NCBI GenBank assembly: GCA_946894095.1
Contig: OX335656.1
Span: 6,463,001 to 6,527,000, forward strand
Direction: 5' to 3'
DNA from: Incurvaria masculella
Lineage: Eukaryota; Arthropoda; Insecta; Lepidoptera; Incurvariidae
DNA: 64,000 nucleotides
Within the stretch, counting starts at the first letter, position 1. Each line of letters starts with the position of its first letter. The notes beneath the pieces were generated by a model. It was not told the DNA's origin, ran no database searches, and saw only the letters and a list, made by a program, of their open reading frames with translations. A program made the translations under genes and the position numbers. Of the stretch, positions 22,823 to 33,906 are shown piece after piece.

Positions 22823-23418
22823 GTTTTACTAGTATCATTTTGCTTTTGATGTTTTTACCGGAGACTTTGCACAAAAAAGCTCACGAAACTGCAGTATTTC
22901 AGTCCAAATCTGGAAACCGAACCGCTTAGCTTCAATATGAAACGTTTCGCTATCCTTCGCAAGCAATGTCAGAGGCGTTCCTCGGTTCGGTATTCAAATA
23001 CATCAATCGGGAAGGAGACAACGATTGATTGCGATAGTTTGCGCCTGCACGGAGCCTCGTGTAGACTGTTACGGATATTTTGACGTTACTATACGTTTGC
23101 ACAAACAGTAGATTGCTAGTAAAATATCGTTGTAAGTTTCGTCAGGAGATCCCGGATGGCTTGCATGTGTGGAATTCCTGCATTGGCTTCACCCTGGAAC
23201 TATGCCGGGCCAAAGGCATTCCTCACGAGTGTACGGCCATGTGATAGGATAGGTCAGCGTTGGTCCTGTCAGATTCCTAGCAGACCAAATTAACACTTTG
23301 TACGAAAGTACTAAAGCAGTACGTTCTACATAGGTGTACTACTTGTTTTCGGGACTGGCTACCGAAATATTTACAATATCGGAAAATTTACCTGTTCGGC
23401 CTTAGAATGCTGTTTATT
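22823..23418. other. No recognisable gene
   Basis: Moderately mixed composition; no open frame of 60 or more codons. No feature supported. Confidence 0.4.
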
Positions 23419-23703
23419 TATAATATTTTATGAATGTATTGTTGCACAAGGTGAATTTTATATTTTAAATTTATATTTAAAAATTTTTATTTTATATTTT
23501 ATAATATTTTATGAATGTATTGTTGCACAAGGTGAATTTTATATTTTAAATTTATATTTAAAATTTTTTATTTTATATTTTATAATATTTTATGAATGTA
23601 TTGTTGCACAAGGTGAATTTTATATTTTAAATTTATATTTAAAAATTTTTATTTTATATTTTATAATATTTTATGAATGTATTGTTGCACAAGGTGAATT
23701 TTT
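23419..23703 (+). repeat. 81-bp minisatellite, ~3.5 units
   Basis: The block TAATATTTTATGAATGTATT (followed by GTTGCACAAGG) starts at 23421, 23502, 23583 and 23664, an exact 81-bp period. The three full units are almost identical, differing in the length of an A/T run. It abuts repeat F5 on its right. Confidence 0.92.
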
Positions 23704-23930
23704 CAAGTATGCCTTCAGGGCCGAATCCGAAACTGTAAGAAATTGCGAAAAAACTCAAAGGATTTATGACGCATATTTTGATTTAAAGTAAAACTCCATA
23801 TTAGATTTTAGAAAAAATATTTTTTCCAGCCGAGAATCGAACTCGTTGCTTTTGTTAAAAATTACGCATCTTGTATTATTCCACAGGCCAAAAGCGTCGC
23901 TTGTACAAAAAAAATCCTTTGATGTAATGT
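23704..23930 (-). repeat. Repeat family F5, tRNA-like SINE on the minus strand
   Basis: TTCAAGTATGCCTTCAGGGC, then GCCGAGAATCGAACTCG, whose reverse complement CGAGTTCGATTCTCGGC is a good polymerase III B-box context. A second copy is at 34231-34445. Confidence 0.55.
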
Positions 23931-24104
23931 TATACGGCAAACTAAAATTAAACTAAACTAATTAAAATAAAATTTTAAAATAGTTGAAAATCTGACTCTC
24001 TTGCTTTAGAATACATTTGCTTTTTTCTTTAACTGTCACTTATTTGTACATTGCGGCGCCATTTAAAAGTTTGGATTTAACCCTCTCAAAGTATACTTAG
24101 CTCC

Positions 24105-24147
24105 TGTCATCTCATACAGCTTGCACTACTAAGTATGGGATGACAGA
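24105..24147. repeat. Hairpin
   Basis: CTGTCATCTCATAC and GTATGGGATGACAG pair with one mismatch around a ~15-nt loop. Weaker pairing continues outward (TAACCC / GGGTTA). Confidence 0.6.
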
Positions 24148-24965
24148 ACGGGTTGGGTTATTCTTAAACGTATGTCAGTTTTAAAATTGGAAAAAAAACA
24201 TGACTTTCCCGCTCCATCCAATATAATATATCCAGTCCAATATCCAATCAATAGAATTTGTGCTTCCCGTGCAAAGCCGGGTCGGGCCGCTAGGTATTCA
24301 ATGAAATGAAGAATTATTTAGATTTGATGATTTGCAGCACAGAGCGTGTCACCATTTTAAGGTGGCACAACCCGGCGGGACTAACTCGTTCGCGGGCACG
24401 GTACAAAACCGTGCTGTAGCGCTCTGGGACCTTCTCTGTTTCAAAGATAAAGACAGGCTCCGTGTTGAGGAAGATTCAACATGTCCACAAAAAAGACAAT
24501 GTGCATAGTATATGATTTGGTAAGATTTACGAAAATTTTAATTACAAAACTACTTATAGCTAAAAGTAAACCACAACTGCTGGAGTCAAAAATCTAACAA
24601 AAACCAAATTGATTAAGAATCTTGATTAAATAAGCTATGTCTGATGACTAATCTTTTTAAGATATTCTTACTATATCATTGCGTAATCCACCTCCAAAAT
24701 TATTGTATAAAATGCGCGAAAAATTCGAACTTTCGGACCTTATAACTTAGAAAACAAACACAATTTTACAATGCCAATAGTCATCAGACATATAGTTCGA
24801 TCAAATAAAGCTATTTTGATCTTCTTTCCCCATACAAAAGGGGAAAGAAGATCACGCCCATATTTCTTGTCAGAGATCCAAAATGTTGCTCAAAATAGCT
24901 TTATTTGATCGAACTAGATGTCTGATGACCATTGGCATTGTAAAATTGTGTTTGGTTTCTAAATT

Positions 24966-25559
24966 TTTGGTCAGTCTGAATGTTTTTTTTATTGTTATAA
25001 ACACAGAACACATGCAAATACACAACAAGAAACAGATACATATGAAAAAATTAAAATAATATGACAATCTACTTAACCCTAACAAACAGTAATCATAAAT
25101 AAAAAAGTTCTTCAAAGTCAGCTGAAGCTGCTATGGTCCCTAAGACACTTATTGCGTTACCCCTTTGGATCTCCAGGCTAATGCGGCGAATAAAGAAAGC
25201 CTTTGAGCGTAAGTCACCTGAAGCCTCCGTCAACAGTTTACCTAGACTGTCAGCAAATTTCAAAGCTTCGTTTGACCATGCTCCTAAAGTTTCCACTGCA
25301 AAAGGCAAGAATTCAAATTGGGGTAACAGAGAATCATATTTTTTTATCTTATTTGATGCTGCAGTGGCTGCCGCAGAACCAGCTGAGCGCGAGGAGACAC
25401 CTACGTGACTGGGTGCTAATGTGTCAACGCATGTGGCATCCCACACCAAACAAAGCCTTTCCCCGCTTCCATGGAACGAGAGTCATACCGTCAGGTCGTT
25501 TCCCATCTGACCGTGACAACCCTGGAGGCTCACGCAAGCTGGGTATACCAGCGGAATTC
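24966..25559 (-). mobile_element. 5'-truncated retrotransposon insertion with 10-bp target duplication
   Basis: TTTCTAAATT stands at 24956-24965 and again at 25560-25569, just outside this segment. The foldback left arm has no equivalent of the segment between them. The insert is read on the minus strand: a partial coding region (25559 down to 25093), then about 125 bp of AT-rich 3' untranslated sequence. This layout, 5' truncation plus a ~10-bp duplication, is typical of target-primed reverse transcription. Confidence 0.75.
25093..25559 (-). pseudogene. Retroelement C-terminal domain, restriction-like-endonuclease-like, frameshifted
   Basis: On the minus strand the reading starts near 25559 and gives [18 protein letters not shown], then KRGKAL. 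A shift of frame at about 25450 (an apparent 4-nt insertion) follows. It then continues [26 protein letters not shown] and, near the end, RRISLEIQRGNAISVLGT. I recognise this string of blocks from many unannotated invertebrate retroelement proteins, downstream of a reverse transcriptase. RPDG...WDATC followed by a KY helix and VETLGAW resembles the PD-(D/E)XK endonuclease at the C-terminus of R2/NeSL-type LINEs; that fold assignment is inference. The RT itself is missing and the frame is broken, so it is not functional. Confidence 0.65.
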
Positions 25560-25956
25560 TTTCTAAATTATAAGGTCCGAAAGTTTAAATTTTTTGCGCG
25601 TTTTATACAATAAATTTGGAGGTGGATTACGCAATGATAAAGTAAGAACATCTTAAAAAGATTAGTCATCAAACATAGCTTATTTAATCAAAATTTATAA
25701 TCTATTTGGTTTTTGTTAGATTTTTGACTACAGCGGTCGTGGTTTACTTTTAGCTATAAGTTGTTTTGAAATTAAAATTTTCGTAAATCTTACTAAATCA
25801 CACACTATGCACATTATCGTTTTTGTGGACATGTTGCATCTTCCTCATCTCGGAACCTGTCTTATTCTTTGAAACAGAGAAGGTCCCAGAGCGCAACAGC
25901 ACGGTTTTGTACCGTGCCCGCGAATGAGTTAGGCCCGCCGGGTTGGGCCACCTTAA

Positions 25957-26997
25957 GCAAAGATATACAGTCCAGCCTCAGAAATATTCGTGCACGTAGC
26001 ATAAATATATGGCACGCCTCAAGGGTAAGAGGCTTGGAGTGCTCGCGGCTTGAAAGGGAAGTGCTCAAGCCACCGGGCCGTGTAAATATGGCTTTTCATA
26101 CAGCCTGGACATCGCGAGCCTCGCTGAACCGCTGAATGCGACTGGACGGATTATGAATATGTATTAGGCTTGCTGGGGCCTTATACACTGGCTATACGGG
26201 GGTATGTTAATAGTGTAGCTGCGGCGCCCGTGTCTTTAGAGGACCGTGTCAAAGAATGAGATCGATTTGAAGTTTCGAAAATTTTTCTCGCGATTGTCGT
26301 ACTTGTTATGTAGGGTGTTATACCTTAATAGGTAAGACACGATATTTAAAATATCACTGGAATCTCGTACCGGTTTAAAAACAATTAAAAGGCAGCGAAG
26401 TCGATGCCCGCAGCTTCACCGAATCAAACGCCGATGAAATAGCAATATATGAAATAACAAGTCCTCTAGCCCCTAGTCCACGAGCTGTACTATGTATATA
26501 TTTATAAGTACATAATTAATATATTTATTTTATTTTATAGCAAAGCTATTTAAGCTCACCACACAGTTCCTCATTTCCTACTCAATACACATTTCAAAGA
26601 AAGCTATAGCCACAGAACTGTGCCCGTCTGATGTCGTGCAATTCATTCATTAGCACAGTCGCGCGAAGCCGCCGGGCCCTAACCTGTCTCGAGTCGCCGA
26701 CAAAGAGAAAAAAATAGCGGCACACCTTATTTATTTGTTTAAAGTTATTTCAGGTCCGCTGAAAATAAGAACAACGTACCTTACGGCACACTGCGAGTTG
26801 AAGAGTTTAGAGTTCGCGAAGAACCATTCGTGGCATTGTGAAATTGGTCAATGAAAATCTAATATTCGCTCACCTTTTGCAATATTGGTAAAGAACAATC
26901 ATTGATGTTTTAATTATATTGTAACAGTTGCCGTGTATATTGACGGACGTTGGATAGAAAACAGGTTCTGATAAATGTATGATTTGAGTTATGCATA
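25957..26997. other. No recognisable gene
   Basis: 25960-26180 is relatively GC-rich and opens 68- and 88-codon frames with no identifiable domain. The rest is AT-rich. A short hairpin CACAGTTC / GAACTGTG lies at about 26562-26625. Confidence 0.4.
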
Positions 26998-27248
26998 CTC
27001 ATTTAAAATTATAAAATGCGGAAATCGGTCTGCTGTGTGTTCACGCCTTATGGCTGAAGCAATTTTGATGAATTTAGGTATAAAGGATATTTGGACCACA
27101 GAGGAGAACATAGGCAACCTTTTGTGGCGAAAATTAAACTCGAATGGAGTGAAATAGGGGATCAAAACTTGTATGGGGAATTCATATAATATCCAGGAAA
27201 TAATTCAGCCCGATATCAGTCCCAAACGACATTGATCCTAGCTAGTAA
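26998..27248 (-). repeat. Repeat family F1, minus-strand copy
   Basis: GTGTTCACGCCTTATGGCTG, GGAGTGAAATAGGGG, ACTTGTATGGGGAATTCAT, ATCCAGGAAATAATTC and ACATTGATCCTAGCTAGTA are F1 landmarks in reverse. Confidence 0.65.
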
Positions 27249-27265
27249 TATATATGTATATATAT

Positions 27266-27500
27266 TTTTTATGTGACTGGACATGGATGGCTAATACCAC
27301 AAGTTTTGTCATGGTATTAGCCCAACACACCACATGGGAACTAGGTGCCATGCCAGTCCCTTCCTTATATTGCACGGCTACATTGAACTGGATGGAAAAC
27401 ATGGACAATTTTCATTGCCGTTTCGACCATCGTTCATCCAATGCGACGGTACCAACCCGGGCGAGATTAACTGTACCACCTAGTAAGTAAGGAAGGATAG
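27266..27500 (-). repeat. SINE, minus strand, 3' part
   Basis: ACATGGATGGCTAATACCAC, ACTAGGTGCCATGCCAG, ACATTGAACTGGATGGAAAA, GGTACCAACCCGGGCGAG and CCACCTAGTAAGTA match the SINE. The tRNA-like head is absent. It abuts the F1 copy. Confidence 0.75.
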
Positions 27501-29448
27501 GAAGTAATTGACAGATATTTTAATTTTTTACCAGCTTCAGATCCTACAATCTTGGGATTTAATTTTCATTTCATCTATTTTATCATTTGCCAGTCAAACA
27601 ACAATAAGTTACATCACAAACTGATATTATTTATACATACATTTTTTTTCCGTCCGTATCAATGAAATTAACATTTAGATCTTAATGGTGTCGCCAAAAA
27701 AAATTTTTTTTGTGGTAATGTCTAGGAAAAAAAATCAAATAATAGCCTCAATGGAACGCGGTTAAAAAATGGTCTTAATGTTAGAAAAAAGCGATTGGCT
27801 CATCAGTAATTAGTTACCTTAACAGCAAGAAAGCTTTATTACTGACTCCAAGAACTTATCTTTACAGGTTTGCGTAATTGACGGTACCTTTCTTACCGGA
27901 AAGCTATTTCATCAAAAGCAACACAAAAAAATATATATTTACCTGTTAAAAACTGTTTTGCAAACTCAACCCCGCTCTCAGACTTCAGCGCCGTAATGGG
28001 CTCTATTTTTCAGAATGTTTGCGCGGCCAACGACTGTCGACTTCCCGAGGTGCATTGTTTCGTTGCGCCGGCACAGCCCCGGCTCGGCCGGTGTGCGCGT
28101 CAGCTTGGACCCGGCCCTGACGTTTTGGTAATTTGCGGCTGGAAGATCTAAATTACTCCTTTGATGGTAATTGGAATTTAGAAATGCTCGGGGGCAATGA
28201 GAGTGTCAGGCTTATGAATAAAGAAAAACGTCTATTTGACATGCTTAAATCCAAAATTTTAAGAGGCATCAAATATTAGGCTACCTTGAACTTTTTTTGT
28301 TTATTAATGAGATGGTATTATTTTTCCAACTGTAGAAGTTTTATTTGATAACAAGTTTTATTAAATTATACAATTAAATCATTGTAGCTTAAATTTACAG
28401 TCAAAAGTCTAAACTCTTAAAATTAATATTAAATCTAATACTAAAGAGAATTGTGGATTTGAGAACAATTTTGATGTATCCATGATTTTTATTTGCATAA
28501 GATTTTTTTGATGCGTATATCACGGATTAAAATGTTTACATTATCAAAAAATAAATAACTTACAGACAATTCAAAATTTCTTATTTTTACTGAGGAAAAT
28601 CCTCGAGCCATTGTATAGAACTTGATCAACTCATTATCCTTATAATGTTTTTGAACGTTAAAAATAATGTTTACGTTATCAGCTGAGGACTATGACATTT
28701 TTAGACATTTAAATGAAACAGTCATTAAGGTTCTTTTAGACAGCAATTACTTTTTAAATATTAAAATTTACTTTAAATATTATTATATATTTCAACTGAT
28801 CAACAAAACGGACTCCGCAAGGTATAGTAGGTTAGCACCAGAGTATCGTGCCACTACTGGAAGCAAGAAAGCATTGAAGATAACACGAGTTCGTGCCTGA
28901 AATGTTCAGCTCCGAATATTCTCCTCCATGTTATTACTGGTGACTCATGGAACAACTACGGACACCCTGCACTGTAGTTTGCAAATTGTCTGCTTATCGC
29001 TGTACACTTATTTTTTATTACATTAAGTTTCATTCTGTATACCGAGTAGTTTTTTTTATCTGGAATCACTTAGCCAATTCTAACATCAATAGTTTTTTTG
29101 TGTCTGCTATCCTTTCGAATTAAGCGTTAACTTAAATTTATATTCCGTTTCAGCAGCCTGCATAAGTCGTGATCCCTCGTTTGAAATTGGAATTTTTCGA
29201 GAAGCCCTTGACACGATTTTAATTCACTTGTATCACCACGATACATAAATGTTATTTCTAAAACATATTTTATTTATTAAAAATATGTTTTCATTAAGAA
29301 TGTTTTATTAAAATAACTTTACTTTAAAAATACTCAGTGAGTGGGATAGGCATCGGTCATTTGTGAGAGCAAAGTTATATGCTAGATGGTGGTCTGGTTC
29401 TCAAAAAATATAGAAACAATCTCGTTGCATAATCTACATCCAATAATA
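27501..29448. other. No recognisable gene; GC-rich patch at ~27970-28140
   Basis: The patch contains CGCCGGCACAGCCCCGGCTC-like sequence and could be a CpG-rich relic. No frame with features crosses it. 28100-29448 is AT-rich, with an A/T hairpin at about 29261-29292 (AAAACATATTTT / AAAATATGTTTT). Confidence 0.4.
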
Positions 29449-29540
29449 ACTACAACTCTTACATTTAGGATGTAAACGGAGGTATTGTCCAAACGTTATA
29501 CATGTTTTCCTAGGTATAATTGGATAAAAACATGTGTGTA
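29449..29540. mobile_element. Half copy of the 7099-7308 MITE
   Basis: ACGGAGGTATTGTCCAAACGTT matches one end of that MITE, followed by a TTCCTAGG block. The opposite end is not seen. Confidence 0.4.
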
Positions 29541-30794
29541 GGTATCTGTAATGTTAGTTAACACATTATGAACATTTGTAGGTAGTTAAAAATCTGCCTC
29601 TTGCGATTATATGATCAAGCTGTATGGACGTGTTTCCTTTACTTCAGTGGCGACGGGATGGGATGTACGGGAGGGTGAATTTATTTTAGCCGGAACAACA
29701 AAATGTTTTCTACCTTATTTGCCCAAAATATACCAATATCGAAATATGGTATACTTTCGACACTTGTGTTTGCCACTGAACGCCTCCTAAACGGTTCACC
29801 AGATTTTGACGAAATTGTATTTGAGTGGGTGCCTTGATAATTGCGATGCATGTTTGGACTAGGTAGGTGGTGCTTTAGTCAAGGTATTGACTCATTGAGC
29901 CAGGAACTCAGCCAGTTATTGTATATATCACCAGTACAGTACACACACGTATCTAATGTGTGATATGGCTAAGCATTGAACCACAGTTTTCCATCCAAAC
30001 GGGCTGACGGCAGCAGTAGCAACTTTACGGACTCGACCGACCTCGCCTAGCTACAAAAACGCAATTACTTTGTATAATTAGCCTTTAAAAAGCGCCTTCG
30101 TATCGCTTAGTTCACAAGATGCAAATGAACTTGGCCCTAGCCTTCCGCACGATAGGTAGCCAGATCTCCCCAATTCCACTAAAGCATTTAGCAACGATTC
30201 TACATAGCACTTTCGTCCTTCAAATTATGAGACATAGGTTCAAATTTGACCAACGCATGTGGACTTCAAAATGTAATGCAAAATACGCCACGCGCTGAAG
30301 ACTAAATAGAATAAAGTCACTTAGCTAGAGACGAAAAAGGTTTAAGTATCTATTTTTATTTCAGTACGTAAGCTGTTTTGCAGTTGAACAAAGATTGTAC
30401 TTCTAAAAATAATTGACTAAACAAAGAGAGTGTGGTTATAGTGAGTGTGGCAGCTCGTCTGATTTTTTTGGACATATATGGAAGGAAGTATTACTTCCTT
30501 CTTTGGGAAAATTGGACCGGTCGCGGTGGTCTATTTGATTTTATCGCAGATGTCATTAATATTTACGGGGCTAAGAACTTATTTGAAATCAAATCAAATC
30601 GTTTATTCAGCGAAACACACATAAAAACAACAATAAACAAGACATCATAAAAAGAAATAACGTATAACATAAAAAGCATGCATAAAGATGTTTAAAATGG
30701 TTTCATTTAACCTAGTCTATATTCGTAAGTGCTGCGCTAAATAGGTAGCCTCTGTCCGTATCATGTCATGTCATCAAAATTGGTGACTAAACCC
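29541..30794. other. No recognisable gene
   Basis: Mixed AT-rich sequence. 30580-30640 resembles the end of a retrotransposon 3' region (AATCAAATCAAATCGTTTATT). No supported frame. Confidence 0.4.
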
Positions 30795-30948
30795 CGGTTG
30801 CACGAAGAGACGGACGAGTTAATCAATGTTCAAACACGTCACTTTTAGTGATCCGCATAGAATTCCTTCCATACTGTCCACACAAAGTGACGTGTTTGAT
30901 CAGACGTTGACGTTGATTTTGATTTTTTGTCCTTTCGTGCACTCGGCC
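30795..30948. mobile_element. Palindromic MITE
   Basis: The outer ends GGTTGCACGAA and TTCGTGCACTCGG, and the inner GTTCAAACACGTCACTTT and AAAGTGACGTGTTTGATC, are inverted. The centre is TTCCTTCCATACTG. The older copy is at 85-232. Confidence 0.7.
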
Positions 30949-30954
30949 CTAAAT

Positions 30955-31046
30955 CTCATAAAAATCATTTCAGCGGTTTAAGCATGAAAACGTAACTTTT
31001 AATTTACTTATTACTTATGGATTTACAATATTGGTATGAAATCCGT
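30955..31046 (+). repeat. Repeat family F1, 3' fragment
   Basis: CATTTCAGCGGTTTAAGCATG then AAAACGTAAC ... TACAATATTGGTATG matches the F1 3' end. The (TCCG)n repeat F2 starts immediately after it. Confidence 0.5.
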
Positions 31047-31047
31047 T

Positions 31048-31455
31048 TTAGGGCTCCGTACCCAAAGGGTGCCAGCGGAACCCTATTACTAAGCCTCCGC
31101 TGTGCGTCCACTCGTCCATCCGTCCATCCGTCCGTCCGTCCGTCCGTCCGTCCGTCCGTCCGTCCGTCCGTCCGTCCGTCCGTCCGTCCGTCCGTCCGTC
31201 CGTCCGTCCGTCCGTCCGTCCGTCCGTCTGTCACAGGACTGCATATCATTAACCGTAATAGGTAGGCAGCTGAAATTTTCACTAAGTGGGTATTCATTTT
31301 GCCACTGTAACAACTAATAGGGTTACATAAAAAAATATAAAAAATAAAGGGGGCCCCATACAAAAAAGTTGATTTTGTATGGGGGTGATGGTTCTTCTCG
31401 TACCATCACCCTTCGTCTGCGAGTCCGACTACCCATTGGTAGGTTTTTTACCATT
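31048..31455 (+). repeat. (TCCG)n-bearing interspersed repeat F2, copy 1
   Basis: AGGGCTCCGTACCCAAAGGG, CGGAACCCTATTACTAAGCC, the TCCG array, CTGTCACAGG, ACCGTAATAGGTAGGCAGCT and GGGGGCCCCATACAA. It ends with a CCCTTCGTCTGCGAGTCCG block. Family members are at 32129-32399, 59751-60060 and 62926-63249 (minus). No coding potential; the open frames here are only translations of the tandem array. Confidence 0.85.
31114..31228 (+). repeat. (TCCG)n microsatellite, ~28 units
   Basis: Almost pure TCCG tetramers; the first few are interspersed with TCCA. It sits at the fixed position of the array in family F2. The other copies carry only a few units. Confidence 0.95.
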
Positions 31456-32128
31456 ATCACCGTATTATGTTTGGGCCACAAGTGTGTTCTGTTTGAATCA
31501 TCGCACAAAAACATTGTTGCAAGCCCATCGCGCTGTGAAGAAGTGCATTTTATTTTTATAACATTCAGATACAATAGAGGTCACCTTTCCGCGGCAACCA
31601 AGGTATGCTAACGCGCTTCACGCGTTGGAAACTTCCCGATAAAACCTGATTCATATTTTCCCGCTTTTGTTAAATTAGTCATCGGATTCGCTCGCCTCTC
31701 TGACATTGAACGGTACTTCTGGATCGGAATACATTTGCATTGCGAAGTCGCGGCGCGGGTGGCGGCATGTTTCGAACTCGGAATGGCTCCTAATGTTTGC
31801 GAAGAGGGCATTTAAGCACTTTGTTATTGTGCGATAAGTTTAAAGTAATTCATGAGGCGTGCTCGCGTTCCGTTCGGAAGGAAATGCAGGCGAGGAGAGA
31901 ATTAGGAGCTAAGCGTAATCGAAGGTAGACTGATTAATTAAACTATGGCGGATCGTCTAAATTTGGGTTTCTTAACTTTTTGTATTCTTGGACCTCTTGC
32001 GAAATTTCAAAAATATAATAGGCTCCTTTCAAACTTAGGTGAAGGATAAAGCAAACGGGGCATTTTATTTATACATGGGGAGAACTTTTTATTTATTCCG
32101 AAAGAAAAAGTAACGGCTCCTACTTTTA
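31456..32128. other. No recognisable gene
   Basis: Short frames without motifs; no feature supported. Confidence 0.4.
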
Positions 32129-32399
32129 AGGGTTCCACAACCAAAGGGTGCCAACGGAACCCTATTATTAAACCTCCGTTGTCCATCTGTCTGTCCGCCC
32201 GTCCGTCCGTCTGTATCTCATGTACCGTAATATGTAGGCAGCTGATTTTTTCACAATGCGTGTATTTATTTTGCCACTATAACAACGAATAGATAAAATT
32301 TAAATCAACGGACCTAAATATTTTTTTTAATGTTAAATCTCATACGATGGCACGGAAACTTTCGTGAGCGAGTCCGACTCGCACTTGACCGGTATTTTT
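32129..32399 (+). repeat. Repeat F2, copy 2
   Basis: AAGGGTTCCACAACCAAAGG, CGGAACCCTATTATTAAACC, a short CCGT array, ACCGTAATATGTAGGCAGCT and CGAGTCCGACTCGCACTTGA define it. Confidence 0.8.
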
Positions 32400-32454
32400 T
32401 AGGTTGATGACCGGCAGTTCTTGGTATCATCTTATCATAGATGGGGGGAACGGC

Positions 32455-32925
32455 AGAACGTCTAATATGCAGATCGTATAATGTCATATTTTAACAAAAT
32501 TTTAAAACCATGCACAACGTATAATCGGCAGATCGTATAATTTTATACGTAGTGCATGAAGAAGTTAAAAAAATAAAGTTACGTATTTCTTCATGCATAA
32601 CGTATAATAGTCACAACGTGTAATATTATGATCTTTATTTAACAAAAAAAGAAAACCATGCATATCATATAATCCAAAAACTTTTCATACGATAAGCGCC
32701 CTTATGTATATACTTTTAAAGCGTATACTCGCACGTGACGTTTCGACCGTCTCAATTAGCGTAAGGAAGCCTTTCGAAATTGTAGCAAATATAGATTCGT
32801 AGCAATTTCAGCTTTAACATTAACGTATAACATTATACGTTGTGAATATTATACGATATGCATGGTTTTCATGTTTTGGAAAAAAATACTATTATACGTT
32901 GTGAATATTATACGTAGTGAATACG
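32455..32925. repeat. Cluster of ACGTATAAT / ATTATACGT motifs in mirrored orientation
   Basis: About a dozen near copies of (A)CGTATAAT lie in the left half (for example near 32477, 32521, 32537, 32600). ATTATACG(T) lies in the right half (near 32833, 32850, 32890, 32907). Each is often next to GCATG or GTGAATA. The orientation switch implies a large degenerate inverted repeat. It is noncoding and has no known family name to me. Confidence 0.6.
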
Positions 32926-33351
32926 ACTCCATAGATGGACCCCTATCACTAATGCTACGAACCCCCAAAGGACCCATGGACCCCAGGTTAAAAAAATCTG
33001 CTCTAAATCAACTCAATAAGAGTATATAGAGAGATACACTCAAGAGCGATTTAATCACGTGAGCGACCATAAACCCTAAAATTGACCAAGAAAAAAAAAA
33101 CCGTCCTTCTTGGTTTTGCTCTCTGACCAAATGCATTCGATCGGTCGTCAGTTGCATCGCGGGCAAACATGATGAAAAGTAGAAAATCCGACATTAATGC
33201 GAGGAGAGCTGCTGGTAAAAGCCATTTAACTGGGTTCCAAACATGTCCAACCCACAACCGTCCTTTCAAACAACACATAGAAAGCTATAGACTTTGAAAC
33301 ACTTACTTATTAATAATAAATATAGCGTACTGTGTGGGTTCCGGCACGTAA
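32926..33351. other. No recognisable gene
   Basis: A 75-codon minus frame (33051-33278) has no motif. Nothing else seen. Confidence 0.4.
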
Positions 33352-33545
33352 AAATAATACAATTGGACCCACTGCATTTCCTCCCGTGCATGTCGTAAGA
33401 GCCGACTAAGGGATTTCGTCATTCGTCGGTTTGGATTCCACGCTAAACTGTAGGTCCCTCTTACTTAGCAAGTGGCAGGATTGATCCCGGCCAGATTGGT
33501 ACCATCGCATTGAACGGTCCTGGCATGTCAACTTTGACAATGTAG
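33352..33545 (+). repeat. SINE-related fragment
   Basis: CGTGCATGTCGTAAGAGCCG, TTTGGATTCCACGCTAAACTG, GTAGGTCCCTCTTACTTAGC, GGTACCATCGCATTGAA and GGTCCTGGCATG follow the SINE body order with deletions. The first block is also shared with 61430-61470. Confidence 0.55.
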
Positions 33546-33906
33546 TGTTTGGAAATAACTTTGATTCGCTTTGAATACATATGTGTAAATCAAAACCACA
33601 AGTCTTAGCGGAGCTGACCTCTGCTCCAACGCCAAATTCAATGTAAATCTCCACGAACTTAGGTCGCGTCTCGCCCGAACTTAGCTTCCAAAAGTAATCT
33701 AGTTCACTGATTCAGAAAATTAAATTATATTCAACATTTCTAACTGCTACAGAATTACTTAAGCAGTTTGGCAGACACGAAAAGTTGCGAGGCTCAGTCG
33801 ACTACGGCCGGTGGTGTGAGAAAATACCAGATCATGGCGGTCACTTGTGGGTGTACCATCGCACCGACACGTGTGTGACGTCATCACTCAATTATTATGT
33901 TGATAA
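33546..33906. other. No recognisable gene
   Basis: No coding or repeat structure identified. Confidence 0.4.

Larger units (their letters stand above)
24357..25956. mobile_element. Foldback element FB1, right arm interrupted by a retrotransposon fragment
   Basis: The left arm starts TTAAGGTGGCACAACCCGG at 24357. The right arm ends as its reverse complement ...GGGCCACCTTAA at 25956. About 385 bp at each end pair at roughly 93 percent (eye estimate), and a further inner ~85 bp pairs between about 24740-24830 and 24890-24960. The right arm is broken at about 24966-25559 by a foreign segment. Both ends lie at TTAA, which could be a target site or part of the element. Related ends occur at 10.1-10.9 kb. 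No transposase is encoded. Confidence 0.85.

Noticed and set aside
23419..23703. CRISPR-like array
   Set aside because: It is a continuous 81-bp tandem repeat without unique spacers, in a eukaryotic repeat setting.
25133..25613. Plus-strand frames of 91 and 136 codons
   Set aside because: They are antisense shadows of the minus-strand retroelement fragment, which has recognisable motifs.
24357..25956. piggyBac-type element because both ends are TTAA
   Set aside because: No piggyBac-like terminal repeat or transposase; TTAA may be part of the conserved terminus, since the end at 10850 lacks it.
31004..31363. Open frames rich in RTDG or SVRP repeats
   Set aside because: These are translations of the (TCCG)n microsatellite.
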